DNA from: Rotaria socialis
Lineage: Eukaryota > Rotifera > Eurotatoria > Philodinida > Philodinidae
DNA: 64,000 bases
Assembly: GCA_905331475.1 (NCBI GenBank)
Contig: CAJNYU010000767.1
Coordinates: 124,001-188,000, forward strand
Direction: 5' to 3'
The notes under the pieces were generated by a model that saw only the letters and a program-made list of their open reading frames with translations, did no database searches and had not been told where the DNA came from. Each line of letters begins with the position of its first letter. Within the stretch, counting starts at the first letter, position 1. Made by a program: the position numbers and the translations under genes. Below are positions 52,001-61,775 of the stretch, in pieces.

Positions 52001-52827
52001 CTCCAAATCATCTTGACTTAGCTACGTCTTATAGTGGTATCGGGCATGTGTATAACAACATGGCTGATTATCCGAAAGCTCTTGAATTTTACAGAAAAGC
52101 ACTTGAATTAAGAGAAGCAAATCTACCAGCTGACAATAAAGATCTGGCCACTTCCTACAACAATATAGCATCCCATTATCATGCCATGGGTAATTATGAA
52201 AAAGCGCATAACGCTGTTTTAAAAGCTTTTAAAATTCAACAAAAGAATTTTCCAGAAGGCCACCAAGACTTTGCCTCTACATACAATTTATTTGGAAAAA
52301 TTTATCGCAGTATGAAAGATTATTCAAGGGCACTTCACTATTTTAAAGAGTGTCTCATGATATTTCAACAGCCCGAACTGAAAACGCATCCTAGTCGGGC
52401 TATCACATACAGTAATATTGGTGACGTTATTCAATTGATGGGACATTATGAAATGGCATTCTCATTTCATCGCAAAGCATTAAAAATACAAGATAATACA
52501 CAGTATAATTCTTTGGAATCCTCAATGATTTATACCAATTTAGGGGAAACGTGCCGTGAAATGAAAGATTATTCAACAGCAATTACATATTTGCAAAGAG
52601 CATTACAAATACGTGAAAACAAATTACCAAAGAATCATCCTGACTTAGCTGTAACTTATCACAGTTTGGCAAAATCATACATAGCTACTCGGCAATATGA
52701 TATGGCGATGAAAAATGCTCAACAAGCAGTAGACATTGCTAAAGAAAAGTTACCTTCAAATCATCCTCATCTTTTGGAATATAGAAACACATCGGAACAA
52801 TTACGAGATTTGATGAATGCATTTTGA
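49042..52827 (+). CDS. ADP-ribosyltransferase-TPR (kinesin-light-chain-like) fusion protein
   Basis: An intronless 1261-residue protein. Residues about 80-180 form an alpha/beta domain of unknown type (ILLIVSGTFVEDIMPLIHD). Residues about 200-430 match the R-S-E class of mono-ADP-ribosyltransferases: Arg314 in VYRGQG, the FLSTS motif with Ser341-Thr-Ser343, and Glu396/Glu398 in an ExE motif (EREILF), the signature of arginine-specific enzymes. From about 455 to 1250 come 18-19 tandem 42-residue TPRs with consensus TSYNNIGxVYxxxxDYxKAL and FYxKALxIREKxLPxNHPxLA, as in kinesin light chains. One unit carries a three-residue insertion. There is no signal peptide or membrane segment, so it is probably cytosolic. 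It would transfer ADP-ribose from NAD+ to a protein, with the TPRs choosing the target; this is inferred. Single-exon structure and repeat number suggest a fast-evolving multicopy family. A retrotransposon lies 43 bp past the stop. Confidence 0.92.
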   Translation: MDEDVRHRDSIISDDGDKDNMESQTSNQMTMKAIPGANGVSAPLTASEQIRMLQNFLLVWLHAHIDDNNTDFTTSLTKVRSTVSPLIEFTEVDQCVDYLESSRDQTILLIVSGTFVEDIMPLIHDMSQLDTVVIFHREETQQKELANKWSKVQGSFTSIESVCESLKIATEQCEHDAMPISFVSKDIVIEASTNNKSLDRLEPSYMYSVLFKEIILEIEEDDIQAMKDLVVYCRQKDIDENQLNKFECDYHCRSPIWWYTCENFLYRMLNRALGSLDMEIMTKLGFFIRSLHRQLEQLHQEQSSDYLKPFQVYRGQGFSKENFENICNTKGGLLSFNNFLSTSREPKIAEEFLKRAVNKNEQRIGVLFIITINLSKVSGATTPFALIEKYSSIPREREILFSMHTVFRVDKIKETVGNSRIWEVHLTLTDTNDPELAALTCRIREELCGSTPLQRLGHLMITVGDFNQAEEIYNRLLENICSDDDRIHIYHQLGLLSAGQDQYTDAATFYEKSLEIKQKTLPEDHLSLATSYNNLGGVYQKKGEYLKAHEFYEKALQIKMKTVDANDLACATSYNNIGSVYYDMADYSKTIELYNKALQIFETHLPRNHPSVATSYSNLGGVYYKISDYPMARKFYETAHKIFENVLLPNHTDLATSYSNIGRVYHKLDQYPKALELYEKALTILKIREKALHWNLTDLATYYNNIGTVYSDSGDLAKALEFHQNALKIREKALDPNHPNLASSYNNIGELYQQMSDHSKALEFYEKACEIREKSLPANHPDLATSYNNIGEVYQSMHRDDKALQSYQKALNIRETALPSNHPSLATSYNNMGQIFYIKREYQKALRFYKIACQILETASPTNSRDIAASYNNIGEVYYSVNNYCKALEFYKTACEIREKTLQPNHPTLAESYNNIGVVYNDIGDYQNALEFFKKSHKIREKTLCQNDPNLADSYSTIGEISKDLGDYTLALEYYVKALEIRGNALSPNHLDLATSYSGIGHVYNNMADYPKALEFYRKALELREANLPADNKDLATSYNNIASHYHAMGNYEKAHNAVLKAFKIQQKNFPEGHQDFASTYNLFGKIYRSMKDYSRALHYFKECLMIFQQPELKTHPSRAITYSNIGDVIQLMGHYEMAFSFHRKALKIQDNTQYNSLESSMIYTNLGETCREMKDYSTAITYLQRALQIRENKLPKNHPDLAVTYHSLAKSYIATRQYDMAMKNAQQAVDIAKEKLPSNHPHLLEYRNTSEQLRDLMNAF

Positions 52828-52857
52828 TTTTTCTGAGCTTGATAATATTATTGATTC

Positions 52858-52870
52858 TCTTTCTGTATCA
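52858..52870 (+). repeat. target-site duplication, 5' copy
   Basis: TCTTTCTGTATCA, identical to 56117-56129. It marks the upstream edge of the retrotransposon. Confidence 0.85.
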
Positions 52871-53036
52871 CGCCTGCTGGGGGAGTTCTCGAACTTCTAC
52901 AGGGGCCTGCAGATGTTTCGACAGAAGCAGGAGGCGACCCTGGGCTGCCAGTAGCCAACCGTCTGGTTTTTAGGCTAGCAACCTGTCAATTGGACTTTAA
53001 ACATAAACTGCTAACGAAAAGACACTAAACAAATGC

Positions 53037-55916
53037 GTGGACGCACAAAAATCAGTGTTTTTTGGTGGGTGGAATGTCCGATCATGCTTTCACTATTCAA
53101 AACAACAACTGATCATTAAACAACTGCAAAAATATAATATTCAAGTAGCAGCATTGTGTGAAACAGCAATTTATGATTCCGGAATAAAATCAATTGGCGA
53201 TTATACGTTATTATATTCTGGCCTTCCAAGTGTGAACAAAACAAGATCAGCTCATGGAGTAGCGGTGGTATTGGATAAAAGGGCTACAAACAACTGGAAA
53301 CAAGCAGGTTCAGAATGGCAAGCTATTACTGAGAGAATTGTCAAAGTCAGATTAAAATGTACACTAGTCAATATCACCTTTGTCGCTGTATATGCACCAG
53401 TTAATCCATGCAACAAAACAATGGTCGATAATAGTGAAAAATTCTACATGGATTTACAAGAAGCAATTGATGGGGTGCCGAAAGAAGATATGATAGTATT
53501 AATGGGGGATTTTAATGCACGTATTAGTCAACCTCAACATTCTACGACATCTCGCATTATGGGACCATTTACAGTGGATGTGCAAAATGAAAATGGCGAG
53601 AGGCTAATTGATTTCTGCACTACAAACAATCTGGTCGTATCAAACTCATTCTTTCAACACAAGTCAGTGCACCAAACGTCTTGGATGCATCCTGGAACAA
53701 TGAAATGGCATTTATTAGATTATACATTGGTAAATAGAAAATTTAGATCAAGTGTAGAAGATGTACGGTTTTACAGAAAAGCAAGTGGAAGCATAGGTAC
53801 AGATCATCATTTAATGAGATCTAAAATAAAATTACATTTGAAATCAAGAAAGAATAATAAAAATCACAATCAATTTAGACTTAATTGTACAAAATAAAAT
53901 GATGAACAGGTTGTGGACAAATTTCAGAAGGATATATTGAAGAAGTTCGAAGAAACAAAATATATTGATGTCGATGTTAATGTGAAGTATGAAACACTGG
54001 TACAATATCTCAAAGAAAATGCAAATAAACATTTAAAATTAGAGAAAAATAATCATCAGAGACAAAAAGAATAGTTGACGAAAGAAATTTTAGACGCAGT
54101 GGAAAATAAATCAACAACATATTTTAAGTGGCAGCAACATCGTGGATCTATAATGGAGCAGAAATATCGAAAGAACTATATCACACAGAGAAAGCTAGTA
54201 AAAATACTGATTGATAAAAGGCAGACTGAGTACTGGGATGAACTCAGTATATATATTGAAAGTGCTATAAAACAACATGATCCAGCAACAGCATACACAA
54301 TGATTAGACGGCTCAGAGGCGGAAGACAAAGTGTGGAAGATATGCCAATACACAACAAATATGGTACATTACTTCTCAATTCTAACGACAGGCTGGAAAG
54401 GTGGAAAGAATTCTATTCAGAATTATTAAATGTGAACTAGATTATTGAACCTACATTATTAGATCAGATTAAGCCTGCATCTTTATCAACAATGGAACAA
54501 CATCGCCAAGATAAAGAACCAACACTGGATGAGGTGCAGCAAGCTTTACAACAAATGAAAAATAGAAAGGCACCAGGCAAAGATAATGTAACAGCTGAAT
54601 TACTGAAAGCAGGTGGAATACCGGTGATCAAGTGGTTACATGAGATATTTGTCGATATTTGGAAGAATGAACAAATGGTGGCCNNNNNNNNNNNNNNNNN
54701 NNNNNNNNNNNNNNNNNNNNNNNNNNNNNNNNNNNNNNNNNNNNNNNNNNNNNNNNNNNNNNNNNNNNNNNNNNNNNNNNNNNNNNNNNNNNNNNNNNNN
54801 NNNNNNNNNNNNNNNNNNNNNNNNNNNNNNNNNNNNNNNNNNNNNNNNNNNNNNNNNNNNNNNNNNNNNNNNNNNNNNNNNNNNNNNNNNNNNNNNNNNN
54901 NNNNNNNNNNNNNNNNNNNNNNNNNNNNNNNNNNNNNNNNNNNNNNNNNNNNNNNNNNNNNNNNNNNNNNNNNNNNNNNNNNNNNNNNNNNNNNNNNNNN
55001 NNNNNNNNNNNNNNNNNNNNNNNNNNNNNNNNNNNNNNNNNNNNNNNNNNNNNNNNNNNNNNNNNNNNNNNNNNNNNNNNNNNNNNNNNNNNNNNNNNNN
55101 NNNNNNNNNNNNNNNNNNNNNNNNNNNNNNNNNNNNNNNNNNNNNNNNNNNNNNNNNNNNNNNNNNNNNNNNNNNNNNNNNNNNNNNNNNNNNNNNNNNN
55201 NNNNNNNNNNNNNNNNNNNNNNNNNNNNNNNNNNCCTGCCAGTCCTATTGTTTGGTAGCGAAGTTTGGTCACTGACTGCTGTTCAAGAAAATAGAATCAG
55301 CACTTTCTATATGAAATGTTTAAGAACGATACTTGGTCTGAATCTGGGAGATCGTGTAGCAAATATAACAATAATGCAACTATCTGGCCAACCTTCAATT
55401 GAAAATCTTATGCGACGAAATCGATTAAGATGGTTTGGTCATGCAAATCGTATGGAAAATGAAAATGGGCCACATTTAGTTAAGAAAATTATGTTTTCAT
55501 ATTTCCCTGGTGAAAAACGTCCTACAAATACTGGAATAAGAAAAAGGTGGGAAAACAAGATCATGGATGACATCGAGAAATTCGACATAAAAAATTGGAG
55601 GAAAGACACCAAAGATAAAGACAGGTGGCGTGAAATAATTAATAGACATGTCACAATGAATCCTGTTCCTTCAAACATTAAGTCAATTATACAAGAGTTC
55701 AAAGATCTTTCAAAGAAAAGAAGAGCAGAAGAATTAGCCATTTCACATGGAAAACCTCAGCGAAAGGCGACTGAAGTGTTGGTAAAAGATTGCCACAACA
55801 GGTATGACTGTCCCAACTGCAAAAAGAAGTTCAAACCGCAAGGAATAACTGGTCATATAAGAGTGTGTGCAACTCATTGGTGTAAGAAGAACAACATCAA
55901 AATATGGAAGAAGTGA
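53037..55916 (+). pseudogene. retrotransposon endonuclease-reverse transcriptase
   Basis: One frame with three in-frame stops, at 53895-53897 (TAA), 54072-54074 (TAG) and 54438-54440 (TAG), and no frameshift. N-terminal domain: exonuclease/endonuclease/phosphatase fold with GGWNVRS, ALCETA, YAPVN, LMGDFNARI, DYTLVN and GTDHH. A basic linker follows. The reverse transcriptase begins at KNRKAPGKDNVTAELLK, just before the 551-N gap that hides the catalytic palm. After the gap come LLFGSEVWSLTA, RLRWFGHANRM and a C-terminal CPNC...H...C zinc finger near 55810-55870. The true start is uncertain, since the first in-frame codon at 53037 is GTG and not ATG. The stops suggest an inactive copy, or stops shared by the whole family. 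Confidence 0.85.
54684..55234. other. assembly gap (551 N)
   Basis: An unresolved run inside the retrotransposon reverse transcriptase, as expected where a multicopy element collapses an assembly. The true length may differ from 551. Confidence 0.98.
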
Positions 55917-56116
55917 AATGAAAGCAAAATCCTGACTTTCTTTCTTGGTGTTATGATGATTACTATTTAAACCCAATTCATTTGGAAGATGGCAAGATGT
56001 GATCTGACTGACCAACAACCAAAAAAATACTAACTTTATTTTTATTTTTATGTGTTTGTTGTATTTTTGTTTTTTTGTCTCACCCTACACCGAAAGGTAT
56101 TTGGGTATTCTTTCTT

Positions 56117-56129
56117 TCTTTCTGTATCA
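56117..56129 (+). repeat. target-site duplication, 3' copy
   Basis: TCTTTCTGTATCA, identical to 52858-52870. The exact edge is blurred by the preceding TTTC microsatellite. Confidence 0.8.
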
Positions 56130-58673
56130 GTCTTTCGATTTTTTCAATTATAATCTCTTGTGTGCAAAACCAATAGGATACATTCTTGACAGTCATACTA
56201 AGCATAATTTTTCATGGATATTCCTATAGATTCTTTATGGACTCTTACAGTTTGCTCACAGTTTCAGAGACACATATGTACTAATCAGTATGCTATACAA
56301 CAATTTGTTTTCTTACGCATTGATAGTGAAAAAGTTTATTATCTTCATATCAAACAATAGACCGACTAATAGCATAATGTGTATTCGTTTCTGGCGTGTA
56401 ACAGCTAAGATTAACTGTATTTTCAATCGGATCTTAATATTCCAGCTTATTCAATTATGATTTCCTTTTGATCCCGTGTTATATGAAAACCAAAAAAATC
56501 AAAAAAGGCATCGAAGACACATTGACTATTGTTAATAAATACAACCTGTGTCTTCAAGAGGGTTATCGAGAGCGGAAATATTAGATGATTGATTCATTTC
56601 AAGCTGTCACTACGTTTATTCACAGCTATATTCTAAGCACTATTCAGTTACAATACACAGAGTAACCGCATGAAAAATAGATTCATAACAATTATTAAAA
56701 TCCTAGCTAGTCCTAACGAATAGATAACTTCTTCTAGAGTAAATGCTATGTCTACAGGGACATCAATAATATCCAGCAAAAAATAGATAGAAAATATAAA
56801 ATTTGCATCTATTTCTTTACGAATTAAATAAAAAAAAAGTAAAATACTATATGTTTTTCTATTGATTTAGTGTTGTGAAAGTAAATGGAAACTGTCTTGC
56901 TAAACACTCTCACCCTACGATTGATAATAACTGTCTGTTCACTTAATCCTCTATTCTTCATATTTCTTCTCACGTATATAAGCTTATGTTCTGTGTGAAA
57001 TGGACACAACTGAAAGTAGGCGAAGTTAGCATCCTATTCCAGTAAAATCAGTCTAAATTCAGGTCAAGTATTTATACATCTTACTTTATTTAACAAGAAT
57101 AATCGAAACCAATATCGACAACATTCGTATGCATTGCGTAATACTCCTATAGTGTTTACCTATCACACAATAATTCATCTAGTATGATGACGGAGTTAAA
57201 GAACGGAACCGATTCCCTTCTCTATTACAATAAAAAATAGTCTGTCATATAACAATAGTATGATGTAATGCGATGCTTTGTGTTGCGTTGCGATGCGATG
57301 TTTCAGTTTTATCTAGGCTCTAAATTATGCTAACATATATGATAGCAACACAGTAATGCTATTTGTTTAATTAAATATTAGGAAAAGGAACACTTTAATA
57401 GCTATCCTATTTGTAGTTTTCATAACTTTTACATCTATTGAATATATAAATTGATACAGAATCAAATTTCACATGGAAATACTCAAAATCTTATTCACGC
57501 TCATAGAACACTTGAAGTTATCTGTACTACAAAGATTACTTATGTATGACAACAAATAAGTAGAGTACAATTATGAACAATAAAGAACATATAAATGCAT
57601 GTATAAACAAAGTAATATACATATTAAAAATCATACGCATATTTATGATGGAAACAGTATCTACACTTATTGAATCTAAAATATGAGTTCATAGCTAAAA
57701 AAGAAGAAGTGTATAATGAATGCCAAATAGGATTATATTTAAAAAAACAAGCTGACGTAACATGCAAAAATACGATGTGAGAATGCACGGAATCTGTCTA
57801 CATTGAACTGTTTTTAATTACTTCTAAACAGTGCAATAATTAATTACTAACAAATAGGAACCTTTTTCATAATTAAATTTCAGATTTTTATTCGGCGCAG
57901 TAATGACTTGTAAGAAAAATTATAAAGTATTACACATATGCAGTGAACTCACGCTGATTTCAAAATCGTTTTATACGTAGTTGTACATTATTGAGCTCAC
58001 ATAATTTTCTGTTAATAATAATCATAATTAATTTGTTGATGTTTTCTTTAAGTGAATGCTGATTTATTTAAAAAAGCAACAATATGTGTCTTTAATTTAA
58101 AAAAAGGAAAACTTTAGTTTCAGTTTGAAGAATGTAAGCAATAAAATAAAACCAGCTAGTTATCATGTTGATTGTGGATGTGAATGTGAATGCTAGTATT
58201 GATAAACAGACAATTAATAGCGGCAGGCAAAGTTATCTGAAGAACCATTTGAGTGGGTAAAAACTTTCATATGATAATAGTAGCAATATACTCTCCCATT
58301 TTGATACATTCGCCATGTTCCACATTTCATAGCTCTAAACCTTGCCACCTGTGAATTTTTCAAAAAAAAAGGATGGTGAAAATAGTTTACTTCTTGTAAC
58401 AAGTATCATAATAATCTTTGTTATTTATTCGTCACCTAGTCTATAATTGACTTTATCACCTCGCTGTTTTCAATGTCAACTAACGAAGTTGATTCTGAGG
58501 TAATGATAGTCCAAATTGATTTACCTACACATGACCGAAAAATATCGATATCATGTAACTACTGATGAAAGAGAAGCAGGCTTTCGTATTAAAATTTCAC
58601 TCGTATCTAATAGGAAACTTGTGTCTTTTTAAGTAATTCAAAGAGCTGCCCTCGGTTTCAGAGAGAGAAAACG
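56130..58673. other. intergenic, no gene recognised
   Basis: AT-rich sequence without a supported gene, except a weak exon candidate at 58214-58351. A short GCGATGC/TTGCG repeat cluster lies at about 57269-57300. Confidence 0.5.
58214..58351 (-). other. possible terminal exon, unknown product
   Basis: On the minus strand an acceptor (TTCACAG) is followed by 45 codons, VARFRAMKCGTWRMYQNGRV, then a Tyr-rich stretch with two further Cys, and a TAA stop. The Cys/Tyr-rich composition would suit a small secreted protein, but no upstream exon was found. Chance is a real possibility. Confidence 0.2.
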
Positions 58674-61014
58674 ATGTTTTCTATTGTATTTCTTCTTTGC
58701 ATTCAATGGATTGTGATGACCATGGGACCGTTCACACCAAGACCAGATACATGGACGGCATCCGATGGACTCGGTTGGATTTTGCCTACACATCAGAAAG
58801 CGTGAAACAAGAAATCGAGTAAATTACGTAGATATCTTTTGTTTTTGTGGATAGATAATGAAGCTGGTGAAAATTTGATAAATCCTCAATGATGTCTCCT
58901 TCATGAGTTTCATCATTAGGAAAAGCCATACTTAGACTATTACTTGATGGGCGACGATTTTGTTACTCGGAAACACGCACAAATGATAGGAGATGCCGGT
59001 GTTGATACACTCATATTCGATGTAACCAATCCATATGCCTATGATAACATGTGGTCTAAAATTGGTGATATCTATCAGAGACGTGCACAGGACATAATTT
59101 TTTCTCCTTTCCTTGCTTTTCCTGTTGCCCACCTTGGCCCTGGCGGGCGGGCGGCAGGACGCTACGTTAAAGTCATGCTCTGGTTAGCGTTACTGATTTA
59201 TTCCCATTTTTCTAGTGACTGAAAACTAATTATGAGTCCACAGTTCGAACGCCAAACCCGGGCTGTTTTCGATCCATGTAAGTATTAGTATTAGTAATAT
59301 TAGGCGTAATTTATTTGACATCATTTTCAAATACACTTTAAATTATCACTAATTAATAAATACAATAAAATAGAAAAATATCTTAACTTACGCGACAAAA
59401 AAGAATATGAACAAGATTGATTGTAGCATGAATGTGATAACTTAAACCTGATACTATTTAAAGAAATAATAACAAATAGGCAGTGTTTTACCACAAAATA
59501 AATAAAAAGGAAAATGCACAAAAACAAGTTCCTACCAGGGACGTGCACAGGACATACTTTTTTCTCCTGTCCTTGCCTGTCCTCTTGGCTACCTTGGCCC
59601 TGGCGGGCGGCAGGACAGGACAAAAATCTAAATCTCATATTGTCCTATAGAACAGGACAGGGCAGGGCAGGACATAACACCAGGAGAACAAGACCGTCCT
59701 GCCCTGTGCACGTCTCTAATATCTATAAGGATATGCGATGGAAAAATATTCGTACACCACAATTTTGTTTTATTATTTGGTCAAATAGTCAAAAAACTGT
59801 TGAATATCTTTATCCGAATCTCTATCGACAAAATCGTTATAACAATTTGTGGCTTCGTTGGAATGGTAAACCACTTATTTTGGCCGATTCCAGTAGTCTT
59901 AATTCTGAAAGGCGTAATTTCTTTGCGATTCGCACGTCTTGAGCATGGACACAAGGTCAAAGTTGGTATGGTGACGGTCGAGGAAAATGACCTTGGATCG
60001 ACAATTATCTGCAAGGTTGTGGTCTCAACGAGCAAGGTCAACTCGAACAGACATGTGTGACAATTGCTGGTCATCCGGTATCGGATATTGGTCGCACATT
60101 CGATGGCACATCACATGCGCAACCTAATCAAGTCGATTCACCCTCAGGAAAATATTTTTCTCAGCAATGGGAACATGCTCTTCAAATGGATCCAGCATTC
60201 ATATTTGTAACAGGATTCAATGAATGGATTGCGCAATGTTTCCTACAAACCAATTCGTCAATGCCATTTCTTGGCAAAACATGGGCAGTTTAACACGAGT
60301 TGTTTCGTCGATCAATTCAATCAAGAATACTCGTGTGATGCTGAACCAATGGCAGGAGAACACGGTGACAATTATTGTTATCAACTTGTGCATTATATTC
60401 GCCGTTTCCAAGGTATGGAATCATTGGAAGCTCTATCGCCTCCAAAGACAATTATTATCAATCAAGATTTTGCACAATGCCATGGCGTGGCACCGTTCTA
60501 TCTTGATGATTTGTTCGATATACCATCACGCAGTCATCCCCGATACGGAAATCAAGGTGGTCAATTTACCGATACTACAGAAAGGAATCATTTGGCAGTA
60601 ATGCAAGTAGCACGAGATACCAAATTTGTCTACTTTTATGCACGTGCACGTGAACCGTGGGTAAAAGGTAATGTGTTTAATTGGATATTACTCAATATCG
60701 ATAATAGCTATGAGGCAGGATGGCGTCGATTTTGATTATGTCGTTGATATCGGTACTGGTGAATTAAGAAAAAGTGCAGGTTTTCCGAGGCAATGGGAAT
60801 ATTATGCATCCATTAAAGTCGTCAATAATGGCAATAATGAATTACATTTTAGTCTACTGTATCAAATGCTTAATATTGGGGTCCTATAATGATCTTACGA
60901 TTTAAGTGGCTTTCTGCTGATCGGTTGTATTCAACGGATCCACTCAATTTTATTGACAAAGGGGATGCAGCACCAAATGGAAGATTTACCTATATCTATT
61001 CTGTAAACATATAA
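58674..61014 (+). pseudogene. glycoside-hydrolase-like secreted protein, disrupted
   Basis: Begins with a signal peptide (MFSIVFLLCIQWIVMTMG). Downstream segments in shifting frames match a family of large bacterial and lower-eukaryote proteins with a GH71/GH99-like barrel: GDDFVTRKHAQMIGDAGVDT, LIFDVTNPYAY, VEYLYPNLYRQNRY, GKPLILADSS, FIFVTGFNEWIAQ, FVDQFNQEYSCDAEPM, GEHGDNYCYQLVHYIRRF. A C-terminal CBM9-like domain follows (DTKFVYFYARAREPW, FDYVVDIG), ending DKGDAAPNGRFTYIYSV near 61014. Lesions: frame breaks near 58800-58925, a hAT-type insertion (59076-59718), TGA at 59939-59941 and near 59989, and frame breaks near 60290, 60720 and 60895. Introns could explain at most some of these. The family identity rests on memory of its motifs; foreign origin is inferred from its mostly bacterial distribution. 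Confidence 0.72.
59076..59718. mobile_element. hAT-type non-autonomous element with 8-bp TSD
   Basis: Flanked by an exact 8-bp direct repeat ATATCTAT (59068-59075 and 59719-59726). Termini are CAGAGACGTGCACAGG and its inverse CCTGTGCACGTCTCTA. Eight-bp duplications and CAG-type ends are typical of hAT elements. The left terminal 85 bp reappear in direct orientation at about 59537-59620, and 59537-59718 is itself a hairpin with the same ends, so one MITE may be nested in or fused to another. GC-rich GGCGGGCGGCAGGAC blocks. No transposase. Confidence 0.82.
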
Positions 61015-61775
61015 ATAAATGATGTTAATGAAGATAACACATGGCATTTTATTTATTGTGTCAATCAGAAGGAAAAGTCATCAGAATGAATGAAAACTCA
61101 GAATCTGTTTGAGTAGCGATCATAATTACATCTTGATGTTCTCTGCAAAGCATAAGTAGAGATAGTTAAGATTATACTGAGTTCGATAAGCGCTACTTTT
61201 CCTTTAGAAATTTGTCTATGCACCAAAACCCTTTTCAAGATCTGAAATATGAAACAGTAGCACGGTCTGATTAAATTCTTCAACATCAATTCTACATTTC
61301 TCTATTCGCATTTCCTACAGAATTGATTCCTATTATCACCAAACAAGTAGAATTTTTTAGAAAAATTTCAAGTTTTCTATAAGTTTAGAATCAATAGTTA
61401 TTATGATCTTAGGAAAAGTTTTACGAATTCTTTAGAGAAACGTACTTCAATATACTACTCGATGTTTTAATTTAATCGTGATCAAAACTGAATCTCCAAA
61501 TAGCAATCAGATTACCCTATTTCAGTTTAAATGTTTTCAAGTCATGATCTACTACACATCGATATAAATTCTTCACAACAGAAATTTTTTATACTTAGTG
61601 ATTATATAGTTATACATAGATTTGACGAATTTATGGTTCACTAAAATATGTATTATTAAAATATGAATAGTATGCTAGTTGAAATTATGTGTGAAGAGTT
61701 TGCATATGAGCGAAAGCGAAAGTGAAAGTGAAAGTGAAAGCAAGAATATATAAGAATAAAATGTTTTCATCAGTA
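61015..61775. other. intergenic, convergent 3' flanks
   Basis: No gene seen. A GAAAGT/GAAAGC hexanucleotide run lies at about 61710-61741, close to the nucleoredoxin stop codon. Confidence 0.5.

Larger units (their letters stand above)
52871..56116 (+). mobile_element. full-length non-LTR retrotransposon, RTE-like
   Basis: An element of about 3.25 kb flanked by an exact 13-bp duplication. It has a GC-rich 5' leader of about 165 bp, one long reading frame (APE-type endonuclease then reverse transcriptase), a short 3' tail and a terminal TTCTTTCTT-type microsatellite instead of poly(A). Size, single ORF and repeat tail fit the RTE clade; the C-terminal zinc finger is an extra. The middle (54684-55234) is unsequenced. 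Confidence 0.88.

Noticed and set aside
37750..59991. Reassignment of TGA to Trp
   Set aside because: TGA appears at likely Trp positions near 37750, 59939 and 59989, but only in decayed sequence. Intact genes (NIPSNAP, INPP5E, ART-TPR) end with TGA and use TGG for Trp.
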